From IMG/VR virus record IMGVR_UViG_3300027972_000015, positions 1-53,725 of that record: a DNA stretch of 53,725 nt. One strand, given 5' to 3'. This document shows, in pieces, positions 15,627 to 23,017 of this stretch. The DNA comes from a virus. Each line of letters starts with the position of its first letter. Position 1 is the stretch's first letter. The notes under the pieces were generated by a model that was not told the origin of the DNA, made no database searches, and saw nothing but the letters and a program-made list of their open reading frames with translations. A program made the translations under genes and the position numbers.

Positions 15627-15866
15627 ATGACCAAGACGACGATCAACTACAACCGCTACGACGTGACGGTGCAATGGACCGACGAGACGAGGGAGCCAGG
15701 ATATCAGGAGCGCATCGAGACCATGATCGTCGAGGCTGGCGACACCCCTGACTCCGCGATCGCCGTGGCACGCACGCTGCGTCCAAACGCGTCTAGAGTG
15801 CAGGTGCACGGCGTGGCCGGAACCGGGATCGCGTTCGACGGCCGGGCCAACGTCTGGACCCGCTAG
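15627..15866 (+). CDS. Small early-type protein with shared start cassette
   Basis: The 79-residue product begins MTKTTINYNRYDVTVQWTDE and is alpha/beta with alternating strands. ATG 15627 follows AAGGAGGACACGACG, a cassette also present before the genes at 16052 and 17032 and in shorter form before 17304. The stop is followed five bases later by a GC-rich hairpin. No family is recognised. Confidence 0.65.
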   Translation: MTKTTINYNRYDVTVQWTDETREPGYQERIETMIVEAGDTPDSAIAVARTLRPNASRVQVHGVAGTGIAFDGRANVWTR

Positions 15867-15870
15867 CCGC

Positions 15871-15940
15871 CCGCGCCTCGTGCGCGGCACCGCCGTCCGT
15901 CAGTCGCCGCGAATCGGACGCGGGACGGGCGCCACCAGAA
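15871..15940 (+). repeat. Hairpin module, copy 1
   Basis: A perfect stem CCGCGC-CTCGT-GCGCGG (15871-15887) follows the preceding stop by four bases. A second inverted pair CCGTCC/GGACGG lies within the next 50 bases. The same 17-base hairpin recurs at 15980 and 16459. It could be a terminator, attenuator or RNA-processing signal. Confidence 0.55.
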
Positions 15941-15956
15941 CCACTCTAAGTGTCCT

Positions 15957-16026
15957 CGAAAGACCCGCCGACCGTTACCCCGCGCCTCGTGCGCGGTCCG
16001 CCCCTCTCGACGGAGCGAGGCGGACC
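15957..16026 (+). repeat. Hairpin module, copy 2
   Basis: The 17-mer CGAAAGACCCGCCGACC (15957-15973) is followed by CCGCGC-CTCGT-GCGCGG (15980-15996) and an 8-bp stem GGTCCGCC/GGCGGACC (15995-16002 with 16019-16026). It ends about 25 bases before ATG 16052, in the leader of that gene. Confidence 0.6.
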
Positions 16027-16051
16027 GGACCCGAGATAAGGAGACACGACG

Positions 16052-16312
16052 ATGAACAAGACCACGACAGCGATTCGACGATCAATGGTTCACAACAATA
16101 TGCCGACAACGACTACCGCACAGAAGCTCGTCGCGAGCCTGGCAGCGCGCATCGCGCGTCACTGGCAGCGGGGGTGGCTAGGTAGCTATTACTTCTCTTC
16201 GTCGCGAGACGCGTATCGAGCAGTGGCGCGATCGGTCCGGCTGGCCCGGGCCGGGCTGCTCCACGGAGGTCATGGCCCTTACGGGCGCGGCCCTGCGGCG
16301 TGGTTGTCGTGA
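16052..16312 (+). CDS. Small basic early-type protein
   Basis: The 86-residue product is basic and aromatic (HWQRGWLGSYYFSSSRDAYR, then a helix RAVARSVRLARAGLL). ATG 16052 follows AAGGAGACACGACG, the cassette shared with neighbouring genes. It lies between two copies of the intergenic hairpin module. No family is recognised. Confidence 0.55.
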   Translation: MNKTTTAIRRSMVHNNMPTTTTAQKLVASLAARIARHWQRGWLGSYYFSSSRDAYRAVARSVRLARAGLLHGGHGPYGRGPAAWLS

Positions 16313-16342
16313 CGACTAGCCAGCCCGCGCCTCGGTTCCAGT

Positions 16343-16406
16343 AGACCAGCGATCCGGCCGAATGCCAAAGGGTAGGCCCTACGGGCAGAACAAGAATCGC
16401 TGGTCT
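16343..16406. repeat. 11-bp inverted repeat enclosing a hairpin
   Basis: Arms AGACCAGCGAT (16343-16353) and ATCGCTGGTCT (16396-16406) are perfect and enclose 42 bases containing the near-palindrome GTAGGCCCTAC. The right arm runs into the 17-mer CTGCTGGGACCGAGGAC (16405-16421), which is repeated at 16501-16517. It is probably a folded leader or trailer RNA. Confidence 0.45.
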
Positions 16407-16432
16407 GCTGGGACCGAGGACAATAGTGTTCC

Positions 16433-16503
16433 CGAAAGACCCGCCGACCATTCCCCGTCCGCGCCTCGTGCGCGGCAGCCCCACCCGACACCGAGCGGGG
16501 CTG
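16433..16503 (+). repeat. Hairpin module, copy 3
   Basis: The same 17-mer as copy 2 (16433-16449) is followed by the CCGCGC-CTCGT-GCGCGG hairpin (16459-16475) and a different second stem, CAGCCCC/GGGGCTG (16476-16482 with 16497-16503). The second stem changes sequence but keeps pairing between copies, which argues for an RNA role. Confidence 0.6.
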
Positions 16504-16518
16504 CTGGGACCGAGGACC

Positions 16519-16644
16519 GTGGTAGAGCGCGACGATCTGCTCGCGGTCATCCGGGCACAGTCGTGCTGGTGCTCGCTGCGCGCGACCGGGCTGCACGTGG
16601 CGTGGTGCCCGCGGCACGGGTGGCACGACGAGGACGCTAGATAG
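16519..16644 (+). CDS. Very small Cys/His protein
   Basis: A 41-codon frame from GTG 16519 gives a compact product with CxC, then Cys and two His (CWCSLRATGLHVAWCPRHGW), a possible single zinc site. It follows hairpin module 3 directly. The GTG start has no strong ribosome site, so the start is uncertain. Confidence 0.45.
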   Translation: MVERDDLLAVIRAQSCWCSLRATGLHVAWCPRHGWHDEDAR

Positions 16645-16693
16645 ATTCGCGCCGCTAGTTGCATCTCGACGTCAGCCGTGGTACCCATCATCA

Positions 16694-16945
16694 ATGAGCA
16701 AACGCATGCAAAAACTCAAGACCTCCACTCCAGCCGACAAGCCTCGCCTAGGCCGCCCGCCGACGCCGGCGAACCTGCAGCAGCGACGGTGCCTGTCCGT
16801 CCACCTCACCGACGACGAGGCGGCAGTCGTCGCGAGCGCCGCGCGGATGGCAACCTCGCCGCGCTCGCACTGGGCCAGGCGCGTGCTGGTGGATGCCGCG
16901 CGAGCCGTCCTTCGCGCCGCCGGACTCGGCGCTGACGCGCTGTGA
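16694..16945 (+). CDS. Putative ribbon-helix-helix DNA-binding protein
   Basis: The 83-residue product has a basic AT-hook-like lead (KPRLGRPPTPA), then strand RCLSVHLTDDE and two helices (EAAVVASAARMAT and SHWARRVLVDAARAVL). A polar strand followed by two helices, with the GRPP lead-in, is the Arc/MetJ layout, so it is a candidate transcription regulator of this early region. The family call rests on pattern only. Confidence 0.55.
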   Translation: MSKRMQKLKTSTPADKPRLGRPPTPANLQQRRCLSVHLTDDEAAVVASAARMATSPRSHWARRVLVDAARAVLRAAGLGADAL

Positions 16946-16973
16946 AGTTTCGACAGGGCTATGTCGATTTTTC

Positions 16974-17001
16974 TTGCATCGACGAATCGGGCTGGTATCC
17001 T
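16974..17001 (+). promoter_or_regulatory. Candidate promoter before 17008/17032
   Basis: TTGCAT (16974) and TATCCT (16996) are spaced by 16 bases. Transcription would start at or just before the ATG at 17008, giving a leaderless message in frame with the gene annotated at 17032. Both boxes are imperfect. Confidence 0.35.
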
Positions 17002-17031
17002 AGGATCATGACGACGAAGGGAGACACGACG

Positions 17032-17277
17032 ATGACCAAGACGACGATTCGCGGAATGACCCGGGACGAGCTGACGGATGCGGCGCTGGCGTACGTGCGA
17101 GCTGGCGGACGCGACACGAGCGAGGCCACGGCAGAGCAGATCGTCGACGCGGCTGTCGACAGCATGCTCGGACGCGAGGACGTGCAGGAGCTTCGCGCCG
17201 AGGCCGGCGACGTCGAGATCGTGGTGGGAGCGCTCAAGCAGTTCGTTGCGCAGGCGATCGAGGACGAGCAGGCGTGA
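17032..17277 (+). CDS. Small helical early-type protein
   Basis: The 81-residue product begins MTKTTIRGMTRDELTDAALA and is acidic and helical. ATG 17032 is preceded by GGGAGACACGACG, the shared start cassette; ATG 17008 in frame would suit a leaderless transcript. The first six codons closely match those of the gene at 15627. No family is recognised. Confidence 0.6.
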   Translation: MTKTTIRGMTRDELTDAALAYVRAGGRDTSEATAEQIVDAAVDSMLGREDVQELRAEAGDVEIVVGALKQFVAQAIEDEQA

Positions 17278-17303
17278 CCATGACGAACACCAAGGAGACG
17301 ACG

Positions 17304-17393
17304 ATGAACACCGCGAAGATGGCATACGAGCATGAGTACGAGGACGACAGCGAGCAGCTCCACACGGTTCCGGTGTACGATGCGACCTGTTGA
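17304..17393 (+). CDS. Tiny acidic ORF with strong ribosome site
   Basis: A 29-codon frame from ATG 17304 follows AAGGAGACGACG, a variant of the cassette before 15627, 16052 and 17032. The product is acidic (AYEHEYEDDSEQLHTVPVYD). It overlaps the next gene's start by 14 bases. The ribosome site argues for translation. Confidence 0.5.
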   Translation: MNTAKMAYEHEYEDDSEQLHTVPVYDATC

Positions 17394-17556
17394 TATCGAC
17401 GTTTTCGCTGTGTTGATTCACGACTTGGCATACGCTACGCGAGAGGTCGATTACTACCCAGAGAGCATCTCGGCCGGCATGCGACTTGACAGCGCGTGCA
17501 AAGCGTGGCTGCAGGCCCGCCGGGAACAGCGCGAGCGCGCGAAGGAGGGCCGTTAA
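17380..17556 (+). CDS. Small helical protein
   Basis: The 58-residue product from ATG 17380 starts MRPVDIDVFAVLIHDLAYAT and ends in an Arg/Glu-rich helix. The start lies inside the preceding tiny ORF, suggesting translational coupling. No family is recognised. Confidence 0.5.
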   Translation: MRPVDIDVFAVLIHDLAYATREVDYYPESISAGMRLDSACKAWLQARREQRERAKEGR

Positions 17557-17844
17557 ATGCGCCGCCGTCACGACTCCTGGTCCGGCGACGAGCCGACCGT
17601 GCGCTGTGAGATTCCCTCGCAGGCAGAGCAGGAGGCGCGCATCCTGGCAGCGCACGATGCCCGCGCGCCGCAGTTCCCCGAGTTCGCTCCGGCCGGCCGG
17701 ACCTACTCGGTCGCCGAGATGCGTGCTGACCTGGAGACAACGCAGCCGGAGATGCCGGCGCTACCGGACCCTGACCGCGAGCCGAGCTGGCGACAGGTGC
17801 TCGCGATGGGAGTAAAGGACATTTTCTCAGAGGTACTTTCATGA
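17557..17844 (+). CDS. Small hypothetical protein
   Basis: ATG 17557 directly follows the previous TAA. The 95-residue product is acidic and Pro-rich, with a hydrophobic C-terminal helix (WRQVLAMGVKDIFSEVL). It overlaps the next gene by ATGA. Confidence 0.55.
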   Translation: MRRRHDSWSGDEPTVRCEIPSQAEQEARILAAHDARAPQFPEFAPAGRTYSVAEMRADLETTQPEMPALPDPDREPSWRQVLAMGVKDIFSEVLS

Positions 17845-18320
17845 AGACGAACGACCAGATCAGAGACGAAGCCTGCAAGCGCGCCAACGAGCTAGCCGAC
17901 GAGATCAGGCGCAAGGCGATCGCTGCAGGGTGCTCGGAGGACGTGCGCGTCATCGGGTACGCCCTTGGCGTGGGGTACTACTTCCAGCGTCGCTACGACG
18001 GTCACGTGGAGATCAGTTTCGAGGCGCTGGCTGGAGGCCGGCCCAGACGCCGCAAAGTCAACGACTGCAAGAAGCCGATCGACGTTGACAAGATCGTCGC
18101 GCTGCTGGTCGAGCATGACGGGTACCGGAAGCGGCAGAGCCAGCAATGGCGGCTGGAGTCAGACGCTCAAGAGGCCAACGAGAAGGTGGCCGAGGAGCTA
18201 CGCGCGCTCGTTCCGTGGCTGACAATCACGGCTAGGACAAGCGGACTATGGCTCAGCGTCGATGCGCAGACTCCAGCGCAAGCTCGCGCCATCGTCGACG
18301 CGCTCAAGGTGCTGCCGTGA
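17841..18320 (+). CDS. Hypothetical alpha/beta protein
   Basis: This 159-residue protein has a helical N-terminus rich in Lys and Glu, a central strand region (VRVIGYALGVGYYFQRRYDG), and a C-terminal part that looks like a small RNA-binding-type fold (LTITARTSGLWLSVDAQTPA). ATG 17841 overlaps the upstream stop and the stop overlaps GTG 18317. No named family. Confidence 0.6.
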   Translation: MKTNDQIRDEACKRANELADEIRRKAIAAGCSEDVRVIGYALGVGYYFQRRYDGHVEISFEALAGGRPRRRKVNDCKKPIDVDKIVALLVEHDGYRKRQSQQWRLESDAQEANEKVAEELRALVPWLTITARTSGLWLSVDAQTPAQARAIVDALKVLP

Positions 18321-18439
18321 CCAAGCTCCCAGCCGTCTCGTGCCCAACCCGTCTCGGTTTCCTGCGCCTGCTCGCGGCCGGCCCGTCGGCGGCTCGTCCC
18401 AGGTTGGTCGTCTTCGCGGCGAAGGTGCGGCCATGCTGA
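18317..18439 (+). CDS. Tiny hydrophobic/basic ORF
   Basis: The 40-codon frame starts with GTG 18317 in a GTGA overlap and ends overlapping the next ATG. The product is basic with a hydrophobic centre (LGFLRLLAAGPSAA). Support is the linked overlaps only. Confidence 0.4.
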   Translation: MTKLPAVSCPTRLGFLRLLAAGPSAARPRLVVFAAKVRPC

Positions 18440-18606
18440 GCGACGTAGTGCTGGCCCGGTGGTTTGATTTACTGACTGAAGAACAGCGCGATTTCCTCGC
18501 GCGTGGAGACGCGATTCGCTTCTGTCAGAGCATTCGCAAAGAAACCGGCGACCTTGGGCTAGCTCTCAGGATCTACAAGCAACTACGCGAGGTGCTGTCA
18601 TGCTGA
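18433..18606 (+). CDS. Small helical protein
   Basis: The 57-residue product (LSDVVLARWFDLLTEEQRDF and onwards) is helical, with a second helix ending in VLSC. The start lies seven bases inside the preceding frame and its end overlaps the next start by seven bases. No family is recognised. Confidence 0.5.
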   Translation: MLSDVVLARWFDLLTEEQRDFLARGDAIRFCQSIRKETGDLGLALRIYKQLREVLSC

Positions 18607-18818
18607 CCATCGACGACCGACGGGCTCGCGCACGCATTGATGGCGGCGGCGGTGTCCACGCTCTGCTCATCGGAGCCGTCACCGCTGGCGTCGACCCGGC
18701 GAACGTCTACTCAATCGGTCGTGACGCCGACAAGGTCATCCAGCAGCTCAAGCTTGAGGTGGCGGCGCTCAAGCAACGTCTCGACGTCGCCCGCACCGTA
18801 GGGGAGGCGCGCAAATGA
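18600..18818 (+). CDS. Small protein with coiled-coil end
   Basis: The 72-residue product has a Gly-rich N-terminal half and a coiled-coil end (ADKVIQQLKLEVAALKQRLD). It is in an overlapping chain of tiny genes from 18317 to 19146. Function unknown. Confidence 0.55.
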   Translation: MLTIDDRRARARIDGGGGVHALLIGAVTAGVDPANVYSIGRDADKVIQQLKLEVAALKQRLDVARTVGEARK

Positions 18819-18901
18819 CCGGCCTGCTGCTGCTCGTGGCTCTGGCCTGGTCGCTGCCGCCGACGCTCTACCTGATGCTTCGATGGGAGGACGACGAATG
18901 A
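18815..18901 (+). CDS. 28-residue membrane peptide
   Basis: The frame from ATG 18815 overlaps the previous stop and the next start. The product is one hydrophobic segment (TGLLLLVALAWSLPPTLYLM) with an acidic tail (RWEDDE), i.e. a single-span membrane peptide. Its target is unknown. Confidence 0.5.
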   Translation: MTGLLLLVALAWSLPPTLYLMLRWEDDE

Positions 18902-19146
18902 CCGCCATCGACCGCCTGCTGGCCGAGCTGATGGACCGTCACCGCCCCGAGGGACGACAGCGCGCGATCGTCATCCAGCGCGTTGGTGCCGACAGCGTCC
19001 GCGTTTCCGTGACCGACGACGTCCACTACGCGGACATCATTGTAGGCCAACGCACGCTTGAGGCCGACGGGGCCAGCGCCGAGGACGCCGCCGAGAGACT
19101 GATCACCGCAACCGACGACAACGAAAGGAACGATCATGGGCTGTGA
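18898..19146 (+). CDS. Small hypothetical protein
   Basis: The 82-residue product from ATG 18898 has a helix (IDRLLAELMDRH) then strands (RAIVIQRVGADSVRVSVTDD) and an acidic end. The end overlaps the next gene by 11 bases. No family is recognised. Confidence 0.55.
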   Translation: MTAIDRLLAELMDRHRPEGRQRAIVIQRVGADSVRVSVTDDVHYADIIVGQRTLEADGASAEDAAERLITATDDNERNDHGL

Positions 19147-19825
19147 CATTCACGTGCACTACGAGATCAGGACCGAGCAAGGGGCGTGGAAGCACTACGA
19201 TTGGGAGGCGAAACACGTCGTCGGCAAGTACGAAGACGGGGAGCGGAAGCTGAGTTACGACGCGTATTTCAAAGACCCGCTGCACGTCGATAGAAACTAC
19301 AACCTGTTCGCCGTGCTGGCTGACGTCCGCAACGGCCGTGGTTTCGCCGGAGTCTACACAGGCGAGGAGTTCAAGCCGATCAGCCCTCCGCGCGGACTGC
19401 CAGACGATGTATCGCCAGAAGTGCGGAATGAGTCCGACGAGTGGGGAGTGGACGGGCACTCGCATTCATGGCTGACGCTGGCGGAGCTGCTAGCGTTCGA
19501 CTACGAGCAGACGCGATCGTCTTCTGGGGTGGTGGACCTGGAAGAGTTCAAGGTCTTCACGGAAAAAGGCAAGCCGAACGAGTGGAGCGGCGACGTGATT
19601 GGGCGCAACGTGGTGCACGCAAGCAACACCGAGATGCTCGCTTACATCAAAGACGGGATTCCGAACGACGGCAAAATGTACGTTACGCGGGTGACCTGGC
19701 GGGAGACCTACCGAGACGCGATCGGGCCTTGGTGGTTCGCAACGCTGCAGAAGCTGCAAGAGATGCTCTGCTGGGAGACGCGTGGGCCAGAATCCGTGCG
19801 CATGGTGTTCTGGTTCGACAACTAG
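19136..19825 (+). CDS. Conserved phage protein of the MGCDIH type
   Basis: The 229-residue protein opens MGCDIHVHYEIR. A Met-Gly-Cys-Asp-Ile-His start, followed by a repeated Asp-Arg-Asn-Tyr-x-Leu-Phe motif (DRNYNLFAVLADVRNG), is shared by many phage proteins of unknown function. The CDIHxH arrangement could bind a metal, but no activity is known to me. It is one of the larger genes in the early block. An AAAGGA ribosome site precedes ATG 19136. Confidence 0.75.
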   Translation: MGCDIHVHYEIRTEQGAWKHYDWEAKHVVGKYEDGERKLSYDAYFKDPLHVDRNYNLFAVLADVRNGRGFAGVYTGEEFKPISPPRGLPDDVSPEVRNESDEWGVDGHSHSWLTLAELLAFDYEQTRSSSGVVDLEEFKVFTEKGKPNEWSGDVIGRNVVHASNTEMLAYIKDGIPNDGKMYVTRVTWRETYRDAIGPWWFATLQKLQEMLCWETRGPESVRMVFWFDN

Positions 19826-19850
19826 CCTACCGAGCGAGAGGAGTAGCACA

Positions 19851-20057
19851 ATGCCAACCGCCGACTGGAAGAGACGCGCAACCGCCACGTCTGAAGCTGA
19901 CCCGTCGTGGGACGTCAACGAAGTCCCGTGGTGCAGCGTGCACGCCTGTGCAAACTACGACGGTAAACGCTGCATGCTCACCGGGGGTCACCCTGCGACT
20001 ATTTGCGAGCCCACGGTGGCCGCGATGGCCGCGATGATTCAAGCAGGAGAGGAATAG
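19851..20057 (+). CDS. Cys-containing mini-protein
   Basis: The 68-residue product from ATG 19851 (after GAGAGGAG) holds Cys-x3-His-x-Cys (CSVHAC), CMLTGG and a later Cys, a possible zinc site. No family is recognised. Confidence 0.55.
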   Translation: MPTADWKRRATATSEADPSWDVNEVPWCSVHACANYDGKRCMLTGGHPATICEPTVAAMAAMIQAGEE

Positions 20058-20061
20058 CACC

Positions 20062-20247
20062 ATGAGCGGAGGACCAAAGTTCCTGATCAACGGCTTCGAC
20101 ATCCGCGTCAGCGACGGTATCTGGTGGGTCTACGACGCACGCACTGGCCTGGCAGCCACGTGTGGTGACGGCCAACTCGTGTTCAGCGCGATCTACCAGG
20201 ACGTGGTTGACTGGTGCCTCGGACGCCCGTCGAGGATTGGCCAATGA
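20062..20247 (+). CDS. Small hypothetical protein
   Basis: The 61-residue product is compact alpha/beta with several Trp and Tyr (GIWWVYDARTG). It follows by four bases and overlaps the next ATG. No family is recognised. Confidence 0.55.
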   Translation: MSGGPKFLINGFDIRVSDGIWWVYDARTGLAATCGDGQLVFSAIYQDVVDWCLGRPSRIGQ

Positions 20248-20555
20248 GCATCCTGGACGTCGAGGACACCGGCCTCGTCCACCGCATGCACGAGCACGGG
20301 CCGTGCCGCGGGATGGGCTGCGACCACTGCTGCGGCACCGGGCGCGACGTGAAGTGCACGGTGTGCCTGGACAAGGGCAACGTGTTCTGCGAGCTCGAAA
20401 TGCACGACGGCCAGGGCCGGCGCCGGGCGTGGCTCTGCTTCGAGTGCTACCGGTGGGCATGGCTCTGCGAAGAGATCCTGCAAGGCGAAGTGCTCGTAGC
20501 GCCGCTGATGGCGCACGAGTTGGCTCAACTCACCGACAAGGGGACTGCAACATGA
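20244..20555 (+). CDS. DnaJ-like zinc-knuckle protein
   Basis: The 103-residue product from ATG 20244 has a Cys cluster, CRGMGCDHCCGTG then CTVCLDKGNVFC, recalling the CxxCxGxG repeats of DnaJ-type zinc centres, plus CFEC further on. The rest is helical. It is probably a zinc-binding adaptor; many small genes in this genome share such knuckles. Confidence 0.6.
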   Translation: MSILDVEDTGLVHRMHEHGPCRGMGCDHCCGTGRDVKCTVCLDKGNVFCELEMHDGQGRRRAWLCFECYRWAWLCEEILQGEVLVAPLMAHELAQLTDKGTAT

Positions 20556-20890
20556 CGAAGAAAGAACGACTGGCCGACGCACTGTTGATGGCGGCGAAGG
20601 CTTGGCAGGGAGGAAATTCCAGGTTCGACATTGGGATGAACTTGCAATCCGAGAAGGATACTGAATTCTCATGGGCTCCCGACGACTCGGATTGGAACTT
20701 CCAGAGACGCTGTGATGACAGCGCGTCCTGCGCCCTCTCCGAAGTCGCCGGCATGGGATTCGACCTGGTCAACGCCAGCGGGACCGACTGCGAGAAGGTG
20801 GCGGAGATGTTGCGCGCCTCGCTTGAGCCGGCGCCGACGGGCCACGCCTACGGGTACGTGTCCAGCCTCAAGATTGAGGGCGGCGAGTGA
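20552..20890 (+). CDS. Hypothetical protein
   Basis: ATG 20552 overlaps the previous stop. The 112-residue product is acidic, with aromatic residues in the centre and two Cys close together (RRCDDSASC). The stop overlaps GTG 20887 of the recombination exonuclease gene. No family is recognised. Confidence 0.55.
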   Translation: MTKKERLADALLMAAKAWQGGNSRFDIGMNLQSEKDTEFSWAPDDSDWNFQRRCDDSASCALSEVAGMGFDLVNASGTDCEKVAEMLRASLEPAPTGHAYGYVSSLKIEGGE

Positions 20891-21771
20891 GGTGCTCGGC
20901 GCTGCCGCTGCCAGCAGGCATGCACAGAGGCATCAGTCACGACGACTACCACGCTGACCCGTGCGAGGCGCCATCGCTGTCCAGCCACATGGCCGGCATC
21001 CTGCTTGGCAAGTCGCCGCTGCACGCGTGGCGCGCCCACCCGCGACTTGGTGCCAAGGCAAGGCAGAAGGACACAGACGCCAAGGACGCCGGTTCAATCC
21101 GCCACAAGCTGGTCTATGGAGTCGGCCCGGCGATCGTCGTCGTGGACGCGGACGACTGGCGAAAGAAGGACGCGCAGCAGGCGCGTGACGAGGCCCGCGC
21201 TAACGGGGAAATCCCGGTGCTCGCCCGCAAGATGCGAGACGCGGAGGAAGAGGCGTCGCTCATCATCGACGGATACCCGGTGCCGATCAATGAGTGCGCC
21301 GTCGAGCTGACCGTAGTCTGGTTTGATGCCGAGTTCGGCATCTGGTGCCGGTCGCGCGTCGACTCTTGGCACCGCCAAACGGCGACGATCTACGACTTGA
21401 AGACGTGCGAGAACATGGTCGCGGCTGCCAGCGGAAGCACATGCATCAAGTACGGTTACGACATCCAGGCCGCCGCGAACATCGAAGGAATCGAAACCAA
21501 CTTGCCGGAACTCGCGGGCAGGGTACAATTCAAGTTCCATTTCGTGGAGCCAGGAATTACGCCGTCCACACCGGAGCTTTCCGGCGAGCTGCTGGAACTC
21601 GGGCGCCGCAAGTGGAAACGAGCCAAGGAGATTTGGGCGCAGTGCCTGAAGTCCGACAAGTGGCCAGGTCCTCAGATCACACGCATCGAGGCCCCACCGT
21701 GGTCGACGGCGCAGGACATGGAACAGCAACTCAAGCAACTTGAAGGGGGTTCAGATGGAATCGGTTTCTAG
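20887..21771 (+). CDS. PD-(D/E)XK exonuclease, DUF3799/RecE-like
   Basis: The 294-residue product starts at GTG 20887 (GTGA overlap); ATG 20920 is an alternative. The opening HRGISHDDYHADP with SLSSHM shortly after is the usual start of DUF3799 (PF12684) phage nucleases. The catalytic core reads RSRVDSWHRQTATIYDLKTC at about residues 155-175, giving the Asp and D-x-K pair, followed by YDIQAAAN. These enzymes resect double-stranded DNA and supply 3' tails to a single-strand annealing protein, here the ATPase encoded next with a 17-base overlap. Confidence 0.8.
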   Translation: MRCSALPLPAGMHRGISHDDYHADPCEAPSLSSHMAGILLGKSPLHAWRAHPRLGAKARQKDTDAKDAGSIRHKLVYGVGPAIVVVDADDWRKKDAQQARDEARANGEIPVLARKMRDAEEEASLIIDGYPVPINECAVELTVVWFDAEFGIWCRSRVDSWHRQTATIYDLKTCENMVAAASGSTCIKYGYDIQAAANIEGIETNLPELAGRVQFKFHFVEPGITPSTPELSGELLELGRRKWKRAKEIWAQCLKSDKWPGPQITRIEAPPWSTAQDMEQQLKQLEGGSDGIGF

Positions 21772-22765
21772 AAAGTTCGACGACAAGCCGGCAGTATTGG
21801 AGCGCGTCCCGCTGCTGGTTGGACTGGTCGGGTCCAGCGGCTCTGGGAAGACGTTCTCGGCTCTGCGGCTGGCCACTGGCATTCAGCGGGTCACCGGCGG
21901 TGACATCGGGTTCGTGGACACCGAGGCGAAGCGGGCGCTTCACTACTCCACCAAGTTCAAGTTTCGTCATGTCCCGTTCGGCGCTCCGTTCTCTCCACTC
22001 GACTACCTGGCAGCCATCGAGCACTACGTGTCTCGCGGCGTGAAAACGATCGTGGTGGACAGCATGAGCCACGAACACGAGGGCCCCGGCGGCGTGCTGG
22101 AGGAGCACGACGAGGAGACGACGAGGCTAGCCGCCGCGTGGAAGGTTAGCCGCGACTCCGCGCAGATGAGCGCGTGGGCACAACCCAAAGCCAAACGGCG
22201 GAGGCTCATCAACTCCATTCTGCAGATGGAGATCAACGCCGTTTTCTGCTTCAGGGCCAAGGAGAAGATCAAGCCGGTCAAGGGCGGCAAGCCGATGGAG
22301 CTTGGATGGATGCCGATCGCCGGCGAGGAGTTCGTGTACGAGATGACGGCCAACTGCCTGCTCTACCCGCAGTGTGGCGGCGTCCCGACCTGGAAGACGG
22401 ACCAGCCGGGTGAGCGCGCGATCATCAAGCTCCCCGAGCAGTTCGCCGGCCTGTTCGCGAAGCCGCACGCGTTGTGTGAGGAAGACGGCGAGCACATGGC
22501 GAAGTGGGCGGAGGGCGGAGTGGTGCCGGCGTCGCAGCCAAAACCGAACGCCTGGGCCGGCATCTTCGCAAAGGTTGCCGCGCTCGGCGGGCCTGACGCT
22601 CAGGATCGAATCCTAGCCTTCGTCGGGCGATCGTCCGTCGAAGAGTTGACCAACGCCGACGGCAACCGCATCGTGGCCGCTGGCAAGAAGGTCAAGGAAG
22701 GCGCGTCGACGTTCGATGCCGAGTTCCCCAAGGATGGCTCTCCTGCCGAGGAGCCGTCCAAGTGA
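21755..22765 (+). CDS. RecA-like ATPase, Sak4-type recombinase
   Basis: The 336-residue product from ATG 21755, preceded by GAAGGGGG, has Walker A GSSGSGKT at residues 26-33, an acidic strand DIGFVDTEAKR (50-60) and Walker B KTIVVDSMSHEHEG (97-110). This RecA-fold AAA layout with VDTE and VDSMS motifs matches phage Sak4-like ATPases, which load on single-stranded DNA and work with a nuclease and an SSB. The partner nuclease is immediately upstream and the SSB-like gene is at 30505. The C-terminal 80 residues are variable and charged. Confidence 0.8.
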   Translation: MESVSRKFDDKPAVLERVPLLVGLVGSSGSGKTFSALRLATGIQRVTGGDIGFVDTEAKRALHYSTKFKFRHVPFGAPFSPLDYLAAIEHYVSRGVKTIVVDSMSHEHEGPGGVLEEHDEETTRLAAAWKVSRDSAQMSAWAQPKAKRRRLINSILQMEINAVFCFRAKEKIKPVKGGKPMELGWMPIAGEEFVYEMTANCLLYPQCGGVPTWKTDQPGERAIIKLPEQFAGLFAKPHALCEEDGEHMAKWAEGGVVPASQPKPNAWAGIFAKVAALGGPDAQDRILAFVGRSSVEELTNADGNRIVAAGKKVKEGASTFDAEFPKDGSPAEEPSK

Positions 22766-23017
22766 TTTCCGCCGCCGTCTCGCTCCTCCTTCCGGCTCGT
22801 CACCGGCGTCGTCATGGCGAGGCGGCGGCACTCTCATCAACCACCAACCCCCACGAGGTGCCCCACCGAACACAATCCCACGTCCGAAAAACTGAATAGT
22901 CCCGTCCTTCCCTCCGCCTGATTCACAGGCAAACGGCGACCACGGCCGGCATTCAGCGAACGGTGGGAGCCGACGCGATCGTCACGATCACACACCAATA
23001 GGCGCCGCGTCGGTTGT
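22766..23017. other. Non-coding leader before tRNA-like elements
   Basis: No gene is seen. The stretch contains a perfect dyad GATCGT-C-ACGATC at 22977-22989, a possible operator, and is C-rich early on. It leads into the first tRNA-like element. No promoter could be assigned with confidence. Confidence 0.35.

Noticed and set aside
20162-20890. 242-codon frame including the 112-residue gene
   Set aside because: The upstream part is out of frame with the DnaJ-like zinc gene and is Arg/Pro-rich. ATG 20552 in a 4-base overlap is the better start.
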